NCBI GenBank assembly: GCA_965216195.1
Contig: OZ244151.1
Coordinates: forward strand, 868,001-932,000
Direction: 5' to 3'
Source of the DNA: Aridibacter sp965216195
GTDB taxonomy: Bacteria; Acidobacteriota; Blastocatellia; Pyrinomonadales; Pyrinomonadaceae
DNA length: 64,000 nt
Shown here: positions 17,347-25,350 of the stretch, one piece after another
Layout of the letters: each line of letters opens with the position of its first letter
Numbering within the stretch: position 1 is the stretch's first letter
Position numbers and translations under genes: made by a program
The notes under the pieces: generated by a model
The model's input: only the letters and a program-made list of their open reading frames with translations
Told to the model about the DNA's origin: nothing
Database searches by the model: none

Positions 17347-18222
17347 ATGACGAGATTTGAATTTCAGATCGGGGAAAATTTTCACCGGAAGCGGCTCGAT
17401 GAATTTTTGTTTAACGAGTTTAGTTCGCTGAGCAAGGCGTATTTGCGGCGCACTGTAAAAGAGGGAGGCTGCGAGGTAAATGGTCTTATCGAAAACCGGG
17501 GACGAATTCTCAAGAAGAATGATTTTATTGAGGTCGAACTCGACCGGAATCAGGAGAAGGGAATGAAGCCGGAGGAAATCCCGATCAAGATCGTTTACGA
17601 AGATGAAGCGATAATTGTAGTCGATAAACCGAGTGGAATGCTCGTACACCCAACGAATTACGAGAGAAACGGGACACTTCTTAATGGTTTGAGCTTTTAT
17701 CTGAACAAGAGTAACTCGACCGGGCTTTTCATTCGACCCCATCTGATTCACAGGCTCGATCGAGAAACCTCGGGGCTCATGGTCATCGCGAAAACGCCGA
17801 AAGCATCTCGCACACTTTGCAACCATTTCAAGCGCAAACTTTTTGAAAAGAAGTATTTCGCCCTCGTAAATGGTGAAGTGGAGGTCGTTGAAGGCGTGAT
17901 CGAAGAGCCGATCGGACGCTATCACGAATTAAAGATGTGGAATGTTATGGAGGGCGGAAAGCCATCTGAAACACGTTTCAGATTCGTCGATAAATCGGGC
18001 GGGAACTCCCTTCTTGAGTTAGAACCGGTAACCGGACGGACGAATCAGCTTCGTATCCACTGTGCCCATATCGGTCATCCGATTGTAGGAGACGAAAAAT
18101 ATGGTGGAAGCGAGTTTCAAAGAATGTGTCTGCATGCGTCGAAAATCAGCTTTTGGCATCCAAATGGTGGAGCGAAAATCGAATTGTCGAGCGAAATAAG
18201 TTTTGAAAGTAAGACCGGTTGA
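17347..18222 (+). CDS. RluA-family pseudouridine synthase
   Basis: The 291-residue protein has an N-terminal S4-like RNA-binding region (RLDEFLFNEF...SKAYLRRTVKEG...CEVNG at 16-46) and the RluA catalytic domain with PHLIHRLDRETSGLMVIAK at 131-149. Asp138 is the nucleophile that converts uridine to pseudouridine in rRNA or tRNA. VTGRTNQLRIHCAHIGHPIVGD-like residues near 228-249 complete the fold. Whether it is RluC, RluD or another member cannot be decided. Its last 106 bases lie under the convergent end of the TPR regulator. Confidence 0.88.
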   Translation: MTRFEFQIGENFHRKRLDEFLFNEFSSLSKAYLRRTVKEGGCEVNGLIENRGRILKKNDFIEVELDRNQEKGMKPEEIPIKIVYEDEAIIVVDKPSGMLVHPTNYERNGTLLNGLSFYLNKSNSTGLFIRPHLIHRLDRETSGLMVIAKTPKASRTLCNHFKRKLFEKKYFALVNGEVEVVEGVIEEPIGRYHELKMWNVMEGGKPSETRFRFVDKSGGNSLLELEPVTGRTNQLRIHCAHIGHPIVGDEKYGGSEFQRMCLHASKISFWHPNGGAKIELSSEISFESKTG

Positions 18223-20027
18223 AACTTTGTCTTAAAATCTTCATGGCGTTTTTGAGCAACTTTCAAGATTTCCTTGTAGGCTGACTCTTCACGGATGTTT
18301 TCCAACAGCGGGTCGCTAGAAATATACGGGTAGGAAAAGAAGCCGTTTTCTACGCTAAGCCTTAGAATTCGAATCGCCGATTCTTTCTCTCCCAATACTG
18401 CATATACTTGTGCGATTTTGTATATACCCTCGGCGTCGAAAAGTTCTTGATTTAAAGTTAATTTTTCGGCTGCCCTCAGCATAGCAACCGCCTTGGATCT
18501 TTTTCCGCCGATCTCATACGAAAGTGCCTTACCAATCTGCGACTGCAGCGAATCACTATCCAGCTCGTAGGCTCGATCAAACGCGATCTTGGCCGAGGAG
18601 AATTCCTTTAAGTGGTAGTCAACAAAACCTCTGTAAAACGAAAGGTAAGCGGAATCAAATCTTGCTGGTATCGACGCCTTATATTTCGCAAATTCCTTCA
18701 AGTAGAGGTAGTAGTTTGGCACGGAGGTTCTTAGCGTAAAGCCGGGGTCGATTTCATGAGCGTACTCGCCTGACTTCTTCGATTCCTCTAAGAGACCGGC
18801 GAATCGGTATGCGTAACTCAATTCCCAGTGGACGAGTGGATCGTCAGGGTGTTTTTTAACCGCTTCCCGCAATAATTCTGCGGCCTCTTCTACTTTATTA
18901 GTTTCGATCAGCATATCCGCAAGCATTGTGCGTGCGCGAAGCGACTCAGGATTGATTTCGAGCGCTTTTTCAAAAGCCCGCCGTGCCTTGTCATAGTGAT
19001 CTTTTCCGCCGAATCTGGTTGAGGCATTTAGCACATAACTCGAACCCAGATAGACCCATGTACGAGCAAACTCTGGATCCAGTTTCGTGCTTTTTTCGAA
19101 AGCCTCGATAGCTTTTGGAAACTGCGATGCGTTGCGGTAGTCAATTCCATGCAAATAAAGTTCGTAGGCTTCTTCACTATGCGGTTTTGAAAGGTTGAGG
19201 AGGTTTTTTTCGAAAGTGGAAACCGTTAAACCGAGCTCAGAAATAATGCGCCTCGCCAAGCGCTCCTGGATGAGCGAAAGCTGGTGAGCTGGCACTTCAA
19301 AATCATCTGAGTAGAGAAGGCTGTTTGTGGGGAGATCGATCAATTCAACTTTGAACGCAATCTTGTCACGGATTTTTTGATAAGTGCCCGCAAGCAATAA
19401 ATCAGCCTGGATTTCATTGGCCACCTGTTGAGGACTAGGTGTCTGACCAACAAACTTCGAAACCGATTGAGATGGCCTAACACCTAAAATCTTGATTGGC
19501 GCAAGTTTTGAGATCATCGAATCGGCTAAAGCGTAACCGAGATAATCTGTTTCGGGGTCAGGTTGAAGATTTGTAAATGGAAGAACAGCGAGATGTCTCT
19601 GCTTTTTGATCGTAGATGGTTTGTAAAAATACCATCCAGTTAGCCCAATGGCCACGAGTGCTAGTAACCCACATATCGCGAAGGCCAGACGCGCCTTTGC
19701 CGGGTTCGTTTGAGATCGGAGTCCCTCAGGCGAGACGGTTTTAACGCTGCATGTAAATCGGTAGCCCCTTCTGGGAATGGTTTCTATACATCGTTTTTCG
19801 CCTAATGCTCTCCGGACCTGAGAGATAGCCACCGTTAAATTATTTTCTTCTACAAAACTTCCACTCCAGATTTTTTCAAAAAACTCATCTTTCTTAACTG
19901 TATGCCCTGCATTCTCAAGCAAAAGTACTAGCACTTGAAACGCACGAGGGCTTAGAGGAACCTCTTCGTCTCCCGAGAACAGTCTCTCTTCGTTTATGTC
20001 TAACTTGAAGTTGTCGAACTCGAACAA
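18117..20027 (-). CDS. Winged-helix, membrane-spanning TPR regulator
   Basis: The 636-residue protein begins with an OmpR/ToxR-like winged-helix domain (1-100; recognition region VEENNLTVAISQVRRALG, then the wing CIETIPRRGYRF). One membrane helix follows (AFAICGLLALVAIGLTGWYFY, about 134-154). A TolB-like alpha/beta domain starts at HLAVLPFTNL, then at least six TPRs run from about 290 to the end (for example AIEAFEKSTKLDPEFARTW). This is a ToxR-like sensor architecture common in Acidobacteriota. The C-terminal ~34 residues run antisense to the pseudouridine synthase and look like stop-codon read-on. Its leader could fold over the Shine-Dalgarno. Confidence 0.88.
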   Translation of the reverse strand: MFEFDNFKLDINEERLFSGDEEVPLSPRAFQVLVLLLENAGHTVKKDEFFEKIWSGSFVEENNLTVAISQVRRALGEKRCIETIPRRGYRFTCSVKTVSPEGLRSQTNPAKARLAFAICGLLALVAIGLTGWYFYKPSTIKKQRHLAVLPFTNLQPDPETDYLGYALADSMISKLAPIKILGVRPSQSVSKFVGQTPSPQQVANEIQADLLLAGTYQKIRDKIAFKVELIDLPTNSLLYSDDFEVPAHQLSLIQERLARRIISELGLTVSTFEKNLLNLSKPHSEEAYELYLHGIDYRNASQFPKAIEAFEKSTKLDPEFARTWVYLGSSYVLNASTRFGGKDHYDKARRAFEKALEINPESLRARTMLADMLIETNKVEEAAELLREAVKKHPDDPLVHWELSYAYRFAGLLEESKKSGEYAHEIDPGFTLRTSVPNYYLYLKEFAKYKASIPARFDSAYLSFYRGFVDYHLKEFSSAKIAFDRAYELDSDSLQSQIGKALSYEIGGKRSKAVAMLRAAEKLTLNQELFDAEGIYKIAQVYAVLGEKESAIRILRLSVENGFFSYPYISSDPLLENIREESAYKEILKVAQKRHEDFKTKFQPVLLSKLISLDNSIFAPPFGCQKLIFDACRHIL

Positions 20028-20036
20028 TTTGGACGC

Positions 20037-20086
20037 CCTTGAGGTAGATAAAAGTTTTCGATGCTAAATAACATTCTATCTCAAGG
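20037..20086 (-). promoter_or_regulatory. Inverted repeat in the TPR regulator leader, covering its Shine-Dalgarno
   Basis: CCTTGAGGTAGA (20037-20048) and TCTATCTCAAGG (20075-20086) pair over 12 positions with one wobble and a 26-base loop. On the minus strand the second arm ends CTCAAGG, which includes the AAGG that would serve as the Shine-Dalgarno ~8 bases before the ATG at 20027. Pairing would hide the ribosome site. Confidence 0.45.
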
Positions 20087-20109
20087 TTATTTAAATTGGA
20101 ATCTATTTT

Positions 20110-20145
20110 AGATTTCTTAGATTTTCCAGATTTTTAAAGATTTTA
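20110..20145. promoter_or_regulatory. Phased AGATTT direct repeats upstream of the TPR regulator
   Basis: AGATTT begins at 20110, 20119, 20128 and 20138, spacings of 9, 9 and 10 bases, close to one helical turn. OmpR-type winged-helix proteins bind direct repeats with about this period, so this could be an autoregulatory operator. A curved AT-rich promoter tract is the plain alternative. Confidence 0.35.
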
Positions 20146-20489
20146 CGAGGCTGCTTAAACCTAAGCGAGCAAGCTATTTAACCGCCTTAGCAACTAATTA
20201 ACAAACAATTAGCCCAAATTTGAAGACTTTTTGATAGCGCTTTCACTATATTGAATCATGCAAGATAGGCTTTGAAGAATCGCAAGGCTACCCCCTCTCC
20301 CCCTTGCATGCTTTACTCACCAAAAATCGGGCGCCTGATTATTTGGTTGCAAATAACTCTCCAAAAGATAATCAACCTCAGGCTGAAAGTGATCGGTCAT
20401 CACCGGTTAGGCCGGGTTCTCTGCGGATGAAATCGGACACTTTTCGTGCCGTTGGGCGTTTCGGGATATGCCAATGGCTCGGGTTGGCG

Positions 20490-21254
20490 TCACTCCGCCA
20501 GCGCTTTTGCCTCGTCCTCTTCCGAATACGCATCCCGTAGATTAACCGGCTGGGTCTTCTTTCGAAGTCTCATATTTAGAAGCTCAACGAAAACCGAAAA
20601 CGCCATCGCACCGTAAATATACCCCTTCGGAATCTCAACGTGGAAGCTTTCAGCGGTAAGCGTAAACCCAATTAAGAGAAGAAATGCTAGCGCGAGCATT
20701 TTTACGGTTGGATGTCTTTCAACGAAGTTTCCGATCGGTGAAGCAAAAAACATCATTGCGATAATAGAAACAACAACCGCGGCGATCATTATCCAGACCT
20801 GATCGACCATTCCAATTGCCGTGATTACGGAGTCGAGCGAGAAAACTATATCGAGCAGCATTATCTGGATAATTACGCTCGTAAAACCCGCATACACTTT
20901 TTTGGACGCGTGTCCCTCGTCGCCTTCAAGAGAACCGTGTATTTCGTGGGTGCTTTTTCCGATCAGGAACAACCCGCCAATAAGCAAGATGAGATCGCGA
21001 CCGGAAAAACCTTTTCCAAAAATCGATATGAGCGGCTCCTTAAGACTCATCACCCATGTGAGCGAAAATAGAAGTGCCACACGCATCAGCAGGGCCCCAA
21101 GGAGCCCAATAAAACGTGCTTTTGCCTGCTGTTCTTTAGGAAGCTTGCCAGAAAGAATCGAAATAAAAATGATATTGTCGATTCCAAGGACAAGCTCAAG
21201 AAGCGTAAGCGTTAAGAAAGCTATCCAGATTTGGGGGTCGGCTAGAAAATCCAT
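20490..21254 (-). CDS. TerC-family integral membrane protein
   Basis: A 254-residue protein with about seven membrane helices. The first carries the family's acidic LLELVLGIDNIIFISIL (about 18-34) and the middle one MLLDIVFSLDSVITAIGM. These paired Asp/Glu residues in membrane helices are diagnostic of TerC/Alx-type proteins, implicated in manganese export and metal homeostasis. The C-terminus (LRDAYSEEDEAKALAE) is cytosolic and acidic. It follows the outer-membrane barrel gene by 22 bases, so co-transcription is likely. The specific metal cannot be read from the sequence. Confidence 0.87.
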   Translation of the reverse strand: MDFLADPQIWIAFLTLTLLELVLGIDNIIFISILSGKLPKEQQAKARFIGLLGALLMRVALLFSLTWVMSLKEPLISIFGKGFSGRDLILLIGGLFLIGKSTHEIHGSLEGDEGHASKKVYAGFTSVIIQIMLLDIVFSLDSVITAIGMVDQVWIMIAAVVVSIIAMMFFASPIGNFVERHPTVKMLALAFLLLIGFTLTAESFHVEIPKGYIYGAMAFSVFVELLNMRLRKKTQPVNLRDAYSEEDEAKALAE

Positions 21255-21276
21255 GGTTCAAATATAACGTATCTAT

Positions 21277-22056
21277 CTATTTCAAACTGAAAGCGTAACC
21301 AACTGAGATAACAAGATTTCCGGTTTTACTGTCACCATTTAGTACGGTGTCTTTCTGAATACTGATTAGACCGCGAGAAACCCTTGCATCAACGAAGAAA
21401 TAGTTTCTTTTATGAGGGATTTCAATTCCGCCGCCGCCGGTAAAGCCGAAATTGTTTTTGTTTACGTCATTTTTAATGTCGGTCGTTGCTGTGAAATCCA
21501 CCGGAGGAACTGGGGTTCCCGCAGGAGGAAGCAAAAGCGGTGTTCCTGCTTCATCAAGAAAGATCGTGCTGCTGCCGCTTGTCTTTGTCTTTGCAGTAAG
21601 TAGTCGACCGTAAAAGACTCCGCCATTTACATACACCCTAGTTTTGTCCTTAGAACCAAACCTATACTTTGCTAGCACGGGAATCTCGAGATAATTTAGC
21701 TCAGCAGTGTTCTTGAAGTCGCCAAAGAAGTATTGCCCTGGCGGAAGCGGCGGTAAACCTGGAAGCGGCTGTGTGATCGGCTGCACACCAGTTCGCTTTC
21801 CACCCTGTCCGGCAAAATTCACCTCCGTCTGAACCGAGAATTTTTCCGTTACTCCAGCTTCAAAAAAGGCCCCAAAGTTGGGCGCCAGACGCGATTTGAA
21901 ATCCTTGCTTAAAATATTTTGTTCGTCGCTCGAAAGCTGTGGGATACTCACCCCGCCTTTTATGCCGATGTAATTTTCTTTTTCATTCTGAGAAAATGCT
22001 GTTTGGCTTAGGAAAAAAACAAACACGATTATTAATATGCTGCTGAAATTTTTCAT
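21277..22056 (-). CDS. Outer-membrane beta-barrel protein, PorT-like
   Basis: The 259-residue product starts with a signal peptide (MKNFSSILIIVFVFFLSQTAFSQ) and continues as an 8-stranded-type barrel: alternating strands, GIKGGVSIPQL, LNYLEIPVLAKYRF, and the aromatic-ended C-terminus VISVGYAFSLK typical of Omp insertion signals. I chose the Met at 22056 because GGAGA lies six bases upstream and a signal peptide follows; an upstream Met would add 19 residues. A Pro-rich loop (PLPGLPPLPPGQ) sits between strands. Function unknown, probably structural or receptor-like. Confidence 0.8.
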   Translation of the reverse strand: MKNFSSILIIVFVFFLSQTAFSQNEKENYIGIKGGVSIPQLSSDEQNILSKDFKSRLAPNFGAFFEAGVTEKFSVQTEVNFAGQGGKRTGVQPITQPLPGLPPLPPGQYFFGDFKNTAELNYLEIPVLAKYRFGSKDKTRVYVNGGVFYGRLLTAKTKTSGSSTIFLDEAGTPLLLPPAGTPVPPVDFTATTDIKNDVNKNNFGFTGGGGIEIPHKRNYFFVDARVSRGLISIQKDTVLNGDSKTGNLVISVGYAFSLK

Positions 22057-22133
22057 ATCGGTCTCCAGTTTCCAATTAATTTTGGGTATTGAGAGGTGTG
22101 ATGAATATAGCACAATTCACGGCGGGTTTTGAG

Positions 22134-23417
22134 TTAGCGTTTGTAAACAATTTTCCCGCCAACAATCGTCGCCACGACTCCGCCTGTAAATCTTTGTCCG
22201 TCAAAAGGTGTGTTGCGTGATTTCGATTTCGTGTCCCCTGCGTTATGTGTCCATTCAAGTTGGGGGTCAACAATAGTAACGTCAGCGATTGCTCCCGCTT
22301 TTAAAGTGCCGCGATCCTCTAAACGGAAAATCTTTGCCGGATTTGCGGAAAACATTTGCACCAGGCGCTCAAGGTCGACAATACCTTTATCCACAAGGTG
22401 TTGCATCGCTAAACCTAATGCAGTTTCCAGGCCTGTAATCCCAAAAGGAGCTCGGTCGTACTCAAGAGCTTTTTCGTCTATGTGATGCGGAGCGTGATCG
22501 GTGGCGATGGCATCAATTGTCCCGTCTCCAATAGCTTCGATTACGGCTTCTACATGCCTTTCACTCCTGAGCGGAGGAGCCATCTTTGTGTTTGTATCGT
22601 AACCTTCGACCGCCTGATCGGTCAGCGCGAAGTGGTGGGGCGCAACCTCACAGGTAACGTTTACGCCCTCATTTTTCGCTCGCCGAACTGCCTCGACCGC
22701 ACCCGCTGTAGAAATGTGCGCGATGTGTATATGTGCACCAGTTTCTTTCGCGAGCAATATGTCGCGAATTGCATCGTTGTCCTCGGCGGCCGCCGGCATT
22801 CCTTTTAGGCCCAAAAGAAGGGAAGTTTTTCCTTCGTGCATTACGCCGCCTGCCGAAAGCGATTTGTCTTCGCAATGGTCAACCACAGGCAAATCAAAAT
22901 CCTTTGCATATTCCATCGCCCTGCGCATCATTCCGGCGTTCGGAACCGGACGACCGTCATCCGATACCGCAACCGCCCCAGCAGCCTTCATTTCTCCCAT
23001 TTCCGCTAGCTCTTCACCGCCTGAGCCTTTTGTTATTGCGCCGACAGGGAATACATTCGCGAGCCCGGCGTGCTCAGCCTGCTCAATCATAAAACGTGTG
23101 ATCGCGGCGTTGTCATTGATCGGATGGGTGTTTGGCATTGGGCAAACCGAAGTAAAACCGCCGGCAACTGCCGCCGCGCAACCCGTTGCAATCGTTTCCT
23201 TGTGTTCCTGCCCCGGTTCGCGCAGATGTACGTGTAGGTCAATAAAACCGGGCGCAACGAGACATCCACTTGCATCAAAAACTTCTGCATCCTTTGGCGT
23301 ATCTTCATCTTGCCGGAGCCAAGCGGAAACTTTCCCATCCTCAATAAGGATGTTCATTCCCGTGTTTTCTTTTCCGATTGGGTCGATCAGGTGCCCGTTT
23401 TTAATTAAGAGTTTCAT
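22134..23417 (-). CDS. pyrC: Dihydroorotase (type I)
   Basis: The 427-residue protein cyclises carbamoyl-aspartate to dihydroorotate. It has the amidohydrolase metal motif DLHVHLREPG (His62, His64), the ICPMPNTHP-like CPMPNTHP stretch, VDHCED, HIAHISTAGA and ATDHAPHH with the catalytic Asp. Length and motifs fit type I enzymes, which often associate with aspartate transcarbamoylase; pyrB is the next gene upstream, 155 bases away in the same direction. It is the last gene of the pyrR-pyrB-pyrC run. Confidence 0.93.
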   Translation of the reverse strand: MKLLIKNGHLIDPIGKENTGMNILIEDGKVSAWLRQDEDTPKDAEVFDASGCLVAPGFIDLHVHLREPGQEHKETIATGCAAAVAGGFTSVCPMPNTHPINDNAAITRFMIEQAEHAGLANVFPVGAITKGSGGEELAEMGEMKAAGAVAVSDDGRPVPNAGMMRRAMEYAKDFDLPVVDHCEDKSLSAGGVMHEGKTSLLLGLKGMPAAAEDNDAIRDILLAKETGAHIHIAHISTAGAVEAVRRAKNEGVNVTCEVAPHHFALTDQAVEGYDTNTKMAPPLRSERHVEAVIEAIGDGTIDAIATDHAPHHIDEKALEYDRAPFGITGLETALGLAMQHLVDKGIVDLERLVQMFSANPAKIFRLEDRGTLKAGAIADVTIVDPQLEWTHNAGDTKSKSRNTPFDGQRFTGGVVATIVGGKIVYKR

Positions 23418-23537
23418 TTAGCTTTCGTCAAATTTACGGAATCAACAATCTTTCTCGATGTCCTGCTTCTACCGATTCCATTTTTGTTTGGTCGACATCG
23501 GGGCGCTACCGCTTCCCGTACTGATGGTATATCTTTT

Positions 23538-23582
23538 CTGACCACTGACCACTGACCACTGACCACTGACCACTAACCACTG
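23538..23582. repeat. Heptanucleotide tandem repeat at the pyrB 3' end
   Basis: Five perfect CTGACCA units (23538-23572) are followed by a variant CTAACCA and CTG. The variant's CTA (23573-23575) is the pyrB stop codon TAG on the minus strand, so the array begins inside the gene's end and extends downstream. It resembles the short tandem heptamer repeats known from cyanobacteria. Confidence 0.85.
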
Positions 23583-24538
23583 CTCACCGCTTTCCCTCCA
23601 GTCGCTAGATAGAGCACCGCCATTCTAACAGTTACGCCATACTTTACCTGGTCAAGAATCTGCGAACGCGATGAGTCTGCAACGTCTGATGCGATTTCGA
23701 TTCCGCGGTTCATAGGTCCGGGATGAAGCACGATCGCGTCTTTTTTGGCAAGATCGAGACGTTCCTGCGTTAGACCGTAGTGAATAGCGTACTCGCCCAA
23801 TGTTGGGAAGAAGGCAGAATCCTGTCTTTCCTTTTGAATACGCAAAATCATAACCACATCCGTATCCTCAATTGCGGCTTCGACATTTGGCTCAACCGTA
23901 AGACCTTCTTCAACTAAGGCTTCAAAGCTTGGAGGAACAAGTGTTCGCGGGCCGGAAACGCGAACCGTAGCCCCAAGTTTTGTTAAAAGGTGTATGTTCG
24001 AACGCGCGACGCGCGAATGCAGGATATCGCCCAAAATTGCTACCTTTAGCCCTTCGATCTGTTCTTTTTGCTCGCGAATCGTCATCGCATCGAGAAGCGC
24101 CTGGGTCGGATGCTCGTTGGTGCCATCTCCCGCGTTTACGACCGCCGCACGACTAATCTTTGCTAATTGGTGCGGAACACCGGCGCTCGCATGTCTTACA
24201 ACGATACAGTCGGGAGCCATCGCATCGAGCGTTAACGCAGTATCAATTAAAGTCTCACCTTTTGTAACGGAAGAGGTTGATACACTTACGTTTACAGCGT
24301 CAGCAGAAAGGCGTTTTGCAGCGAGTTCGAAAGAGGTCTTTGTACGTGTCGAATTTTCGAAAAAGAGATTGATTATTGTCTTGCCACGCAAAGTTGGCAC
24401 TTTTTTGATTTCGCGCTCGGAAATCTCGCGGAAGTTTTCGGCAGTATCAAGAATACCGAGGATTTCCTCCGCTGAAAGATCGCGAATTCCTAGTAAATCT
24501 TTACGATGAAAAGGTTTTTCCATTTGTGTCGTCGTCAC
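23573..24538 (-). CDS. pyrB: Aspartate carbamoyltransferase catalytic subunit
   Basis: The 321-residue protein has the carbamoyl-phosphate motif FFENSTRTKTSFE near 59-71, HPTQALLDAMTI in the middle and HPGPMNRGIEI near the C-terminus, the classical ATCase signatures. It condenses carbamoyl phosphate with aspartate in pyrimidine synthesis. No regulatory subunit gene (pyrI) is present. The start is a GTG at 24538 with AAAGG very close upstream; an ATG five codons later is the alternative. It follows pyrR after a terminator-like hairpin. Confidence 0.93.
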   Translation of the reverse strand: MTTTQMEKPFHRKDLLGIRDLSAEEILGILDTAENFREISEREIKKVPTLRGKTIINLFFENSTRTKTSFELAAKRLSADAVNVSVSTSSVTKGETLIDTALTLDAMAPDCIVVRHASAGVPHQLAKISRAAVVNAGDGTNEHPTQALLDAMTIREQKEQIEGLKVAILGDILHSRVARSNIHLLTKLGATVRVSGPRTLVPPSFEALVEEGLTVEPNVEAAIEDTDVVMILRIQKERQDSAFFPTLGEYAIHYGLTQERLDLAKKDAIVLHPGPMNRGIEIASDVADSSRSQILDQVKYGVTVRMAVLYLATGGKAVSSG

Positions 24539-24580
24539 AGCCTTTCTTTAAAGGGGGTTTTTGCATTGCTTTTTTTCGCT

Positions 24581-24610
24581 TCGCCCACGGGCGAGGACAA
24601 GCCGTCGCCC
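24581..24610 (-). promoter_or_regulatory. Alternative hairpin segments in the pyrB leader
   Basis: Read on the minus strand, GGGCGA (24610-24605), TCGCCC (24594-24589) and GGGCGA (24586-24581) occur in order. The middle segment can pair with either flank, so two structures are mutually exclusive. The first pairing alone also looks like a dispersed genomic hairpin, so a regulatory role is only a possibility. Confidence 0.35.
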
Positions 24611-24645
24611 CTACATTTTCCTTCGTGTTTTTTCGTCGGCATATG

Positions 24646-24678
24646 CACAAAAAAAGCAAGGCATCAAAATCCTTGCTT
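24646..24678 (-). terminator. Rho-independent terminator between pyrR and pyrB
   Basis: On the minus strand AAGCAAGG (24678-24671) pairs perfectly with CCTTGCTT (24661-24654) over a nine-base loop, followed at once by a run of T. It starts six bases after the pyrR stop. A 10-bp outer inverted repeat, GTCGGCATAT (24635-24644) and ATATGCCGAC (24704-24713, inside pyrR), brackets it. It may attenuate read-through into pyrB. Confidence 0.75.
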
Positions 24679-24683
24679 GAAAA

Positions 24684-25253
24684 TCAATCATCCGGCAACT
24701 TGTATATGCCGACAGCCTCTCGATCATCATACTCCTTGAGCATCACCTTGATAATTTCGGAATGCGAAGTTGGAACCGTTTTCCCAACATAGTCGGCATG
24801 AATCGGAAGTTCCCGATGCTCGTGGCCGCGATCTATGAGCACGGCTAGCTGAACCTTATTTGGTCGCCCGAAATCCATTAGCTGATCAAGCGCCGCACGA
24901 ATCGTTCGCCCGGTATAAAGTACGTCATCAACCAATACAATCGTTTTTCCATCGATGTCCGTATCGAGCTCGGTTCTGTTTACAACCGGATTTGCTCCCA
25001 CCGTCGAAAGGTCGTCGCGATAGAGCGTAATATCGATAATTCCAAAAATCGGTTTAACGCCTTCTAGCTCTGTTATTTTCTCAACCAGGGTTTCCGCTAG
25101 CGGAACGCCGCGTCGCCGGATTCCAACCAAATACAGGTTATCCGCGCCCTGATTCGTTTCGACGATCTCCGAGGCGAGCCGGGACATTGCGCGAGCGATG
25201 CGTTCGCTGCCCATAATGATTGCTTTCTCGATGAATTTGATTTCGTCTGACAC
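24684..25253 (-). CDS. pyrR: Bifunctional pyr regulator/uracil phosphoribosyltransferase PyrR
   Basis: PyrR binds UMP and pyr mRNA to regulate the operon and has weak uracil phosphoribosyltransferase activity. The PRPP loop VLVDDVLYTGRTIRAALD is clear, with IRRRGVPLAETL and ITLYRDDLS also typical. I place the start at the GTG at 25253: AGGA lies eight bases upstream, and the 189-residue product has the family's normal length. An upstream Met would add 25 residues unlike other PyrRs. It leads the pyr run and its 3' end takes part in a long inverted repeat around the downstream terminator. Confidence 0.9.
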   Translation of the reverse strand: MSDEIKFIEKAIIMGSERIARAMSRLASEIVETNQGADNLYLVGIRRRGVPLAETLVEKITELEGVKPIFGIIDITLYRDDLSTVGANPVVNRTELDTDIDGKTIVLVDDVLYTGRTIRAALDQLMDFGRPNKVQLAVLIDRGHEHRELPIHADYVGKTVPTSHSEIIKVMLKEYDDREAVGIYKLPDD

Positions 25254-25350
25254 TTGGCAAATCCTAGCAAAGCTAAACTCAAAGTTCAAAGCATCACGAT
25301 GCGAAGTTTTGCTTTTTGAAATAATCATTTAACATCAATCAGAACAAACG

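Larger units (their letters stand above)
20028..20489. other. Gene-free region between the TPR regulator and terC
   Basis: No convincing gene lies here. The first 190 bases are AT-rich and hold the regulator leader: an inverted repeat at 20037-20086, phased AGATTT direct repeats at 20110-20145, and a CTAATT/AATTAG inverted repeat near 20193. The second half (about 20290-20489) is more GC-rich with no recognisable element. One frame runs open there, but its composition is not protein-like. Confidence 0.6.

Noticed and set aside
20304..20540. Plus-strand open frame of 78 codons in the gap before terC
   Set aside because: Its composition is not protein-like, it has no ribosome site, and it runs into the antisense of terC.
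22714..23421. A 235-codon plus-strand frame across pyrC
   Set aside because: It lies fully antisense to a clear dihydroorotase and has no recognisable domain.
24563..24610. A second terminator directly before pyrB
   Set aside because: The GGGCGA/TCGCCC stem is not followed by a T-run on the minus strand.
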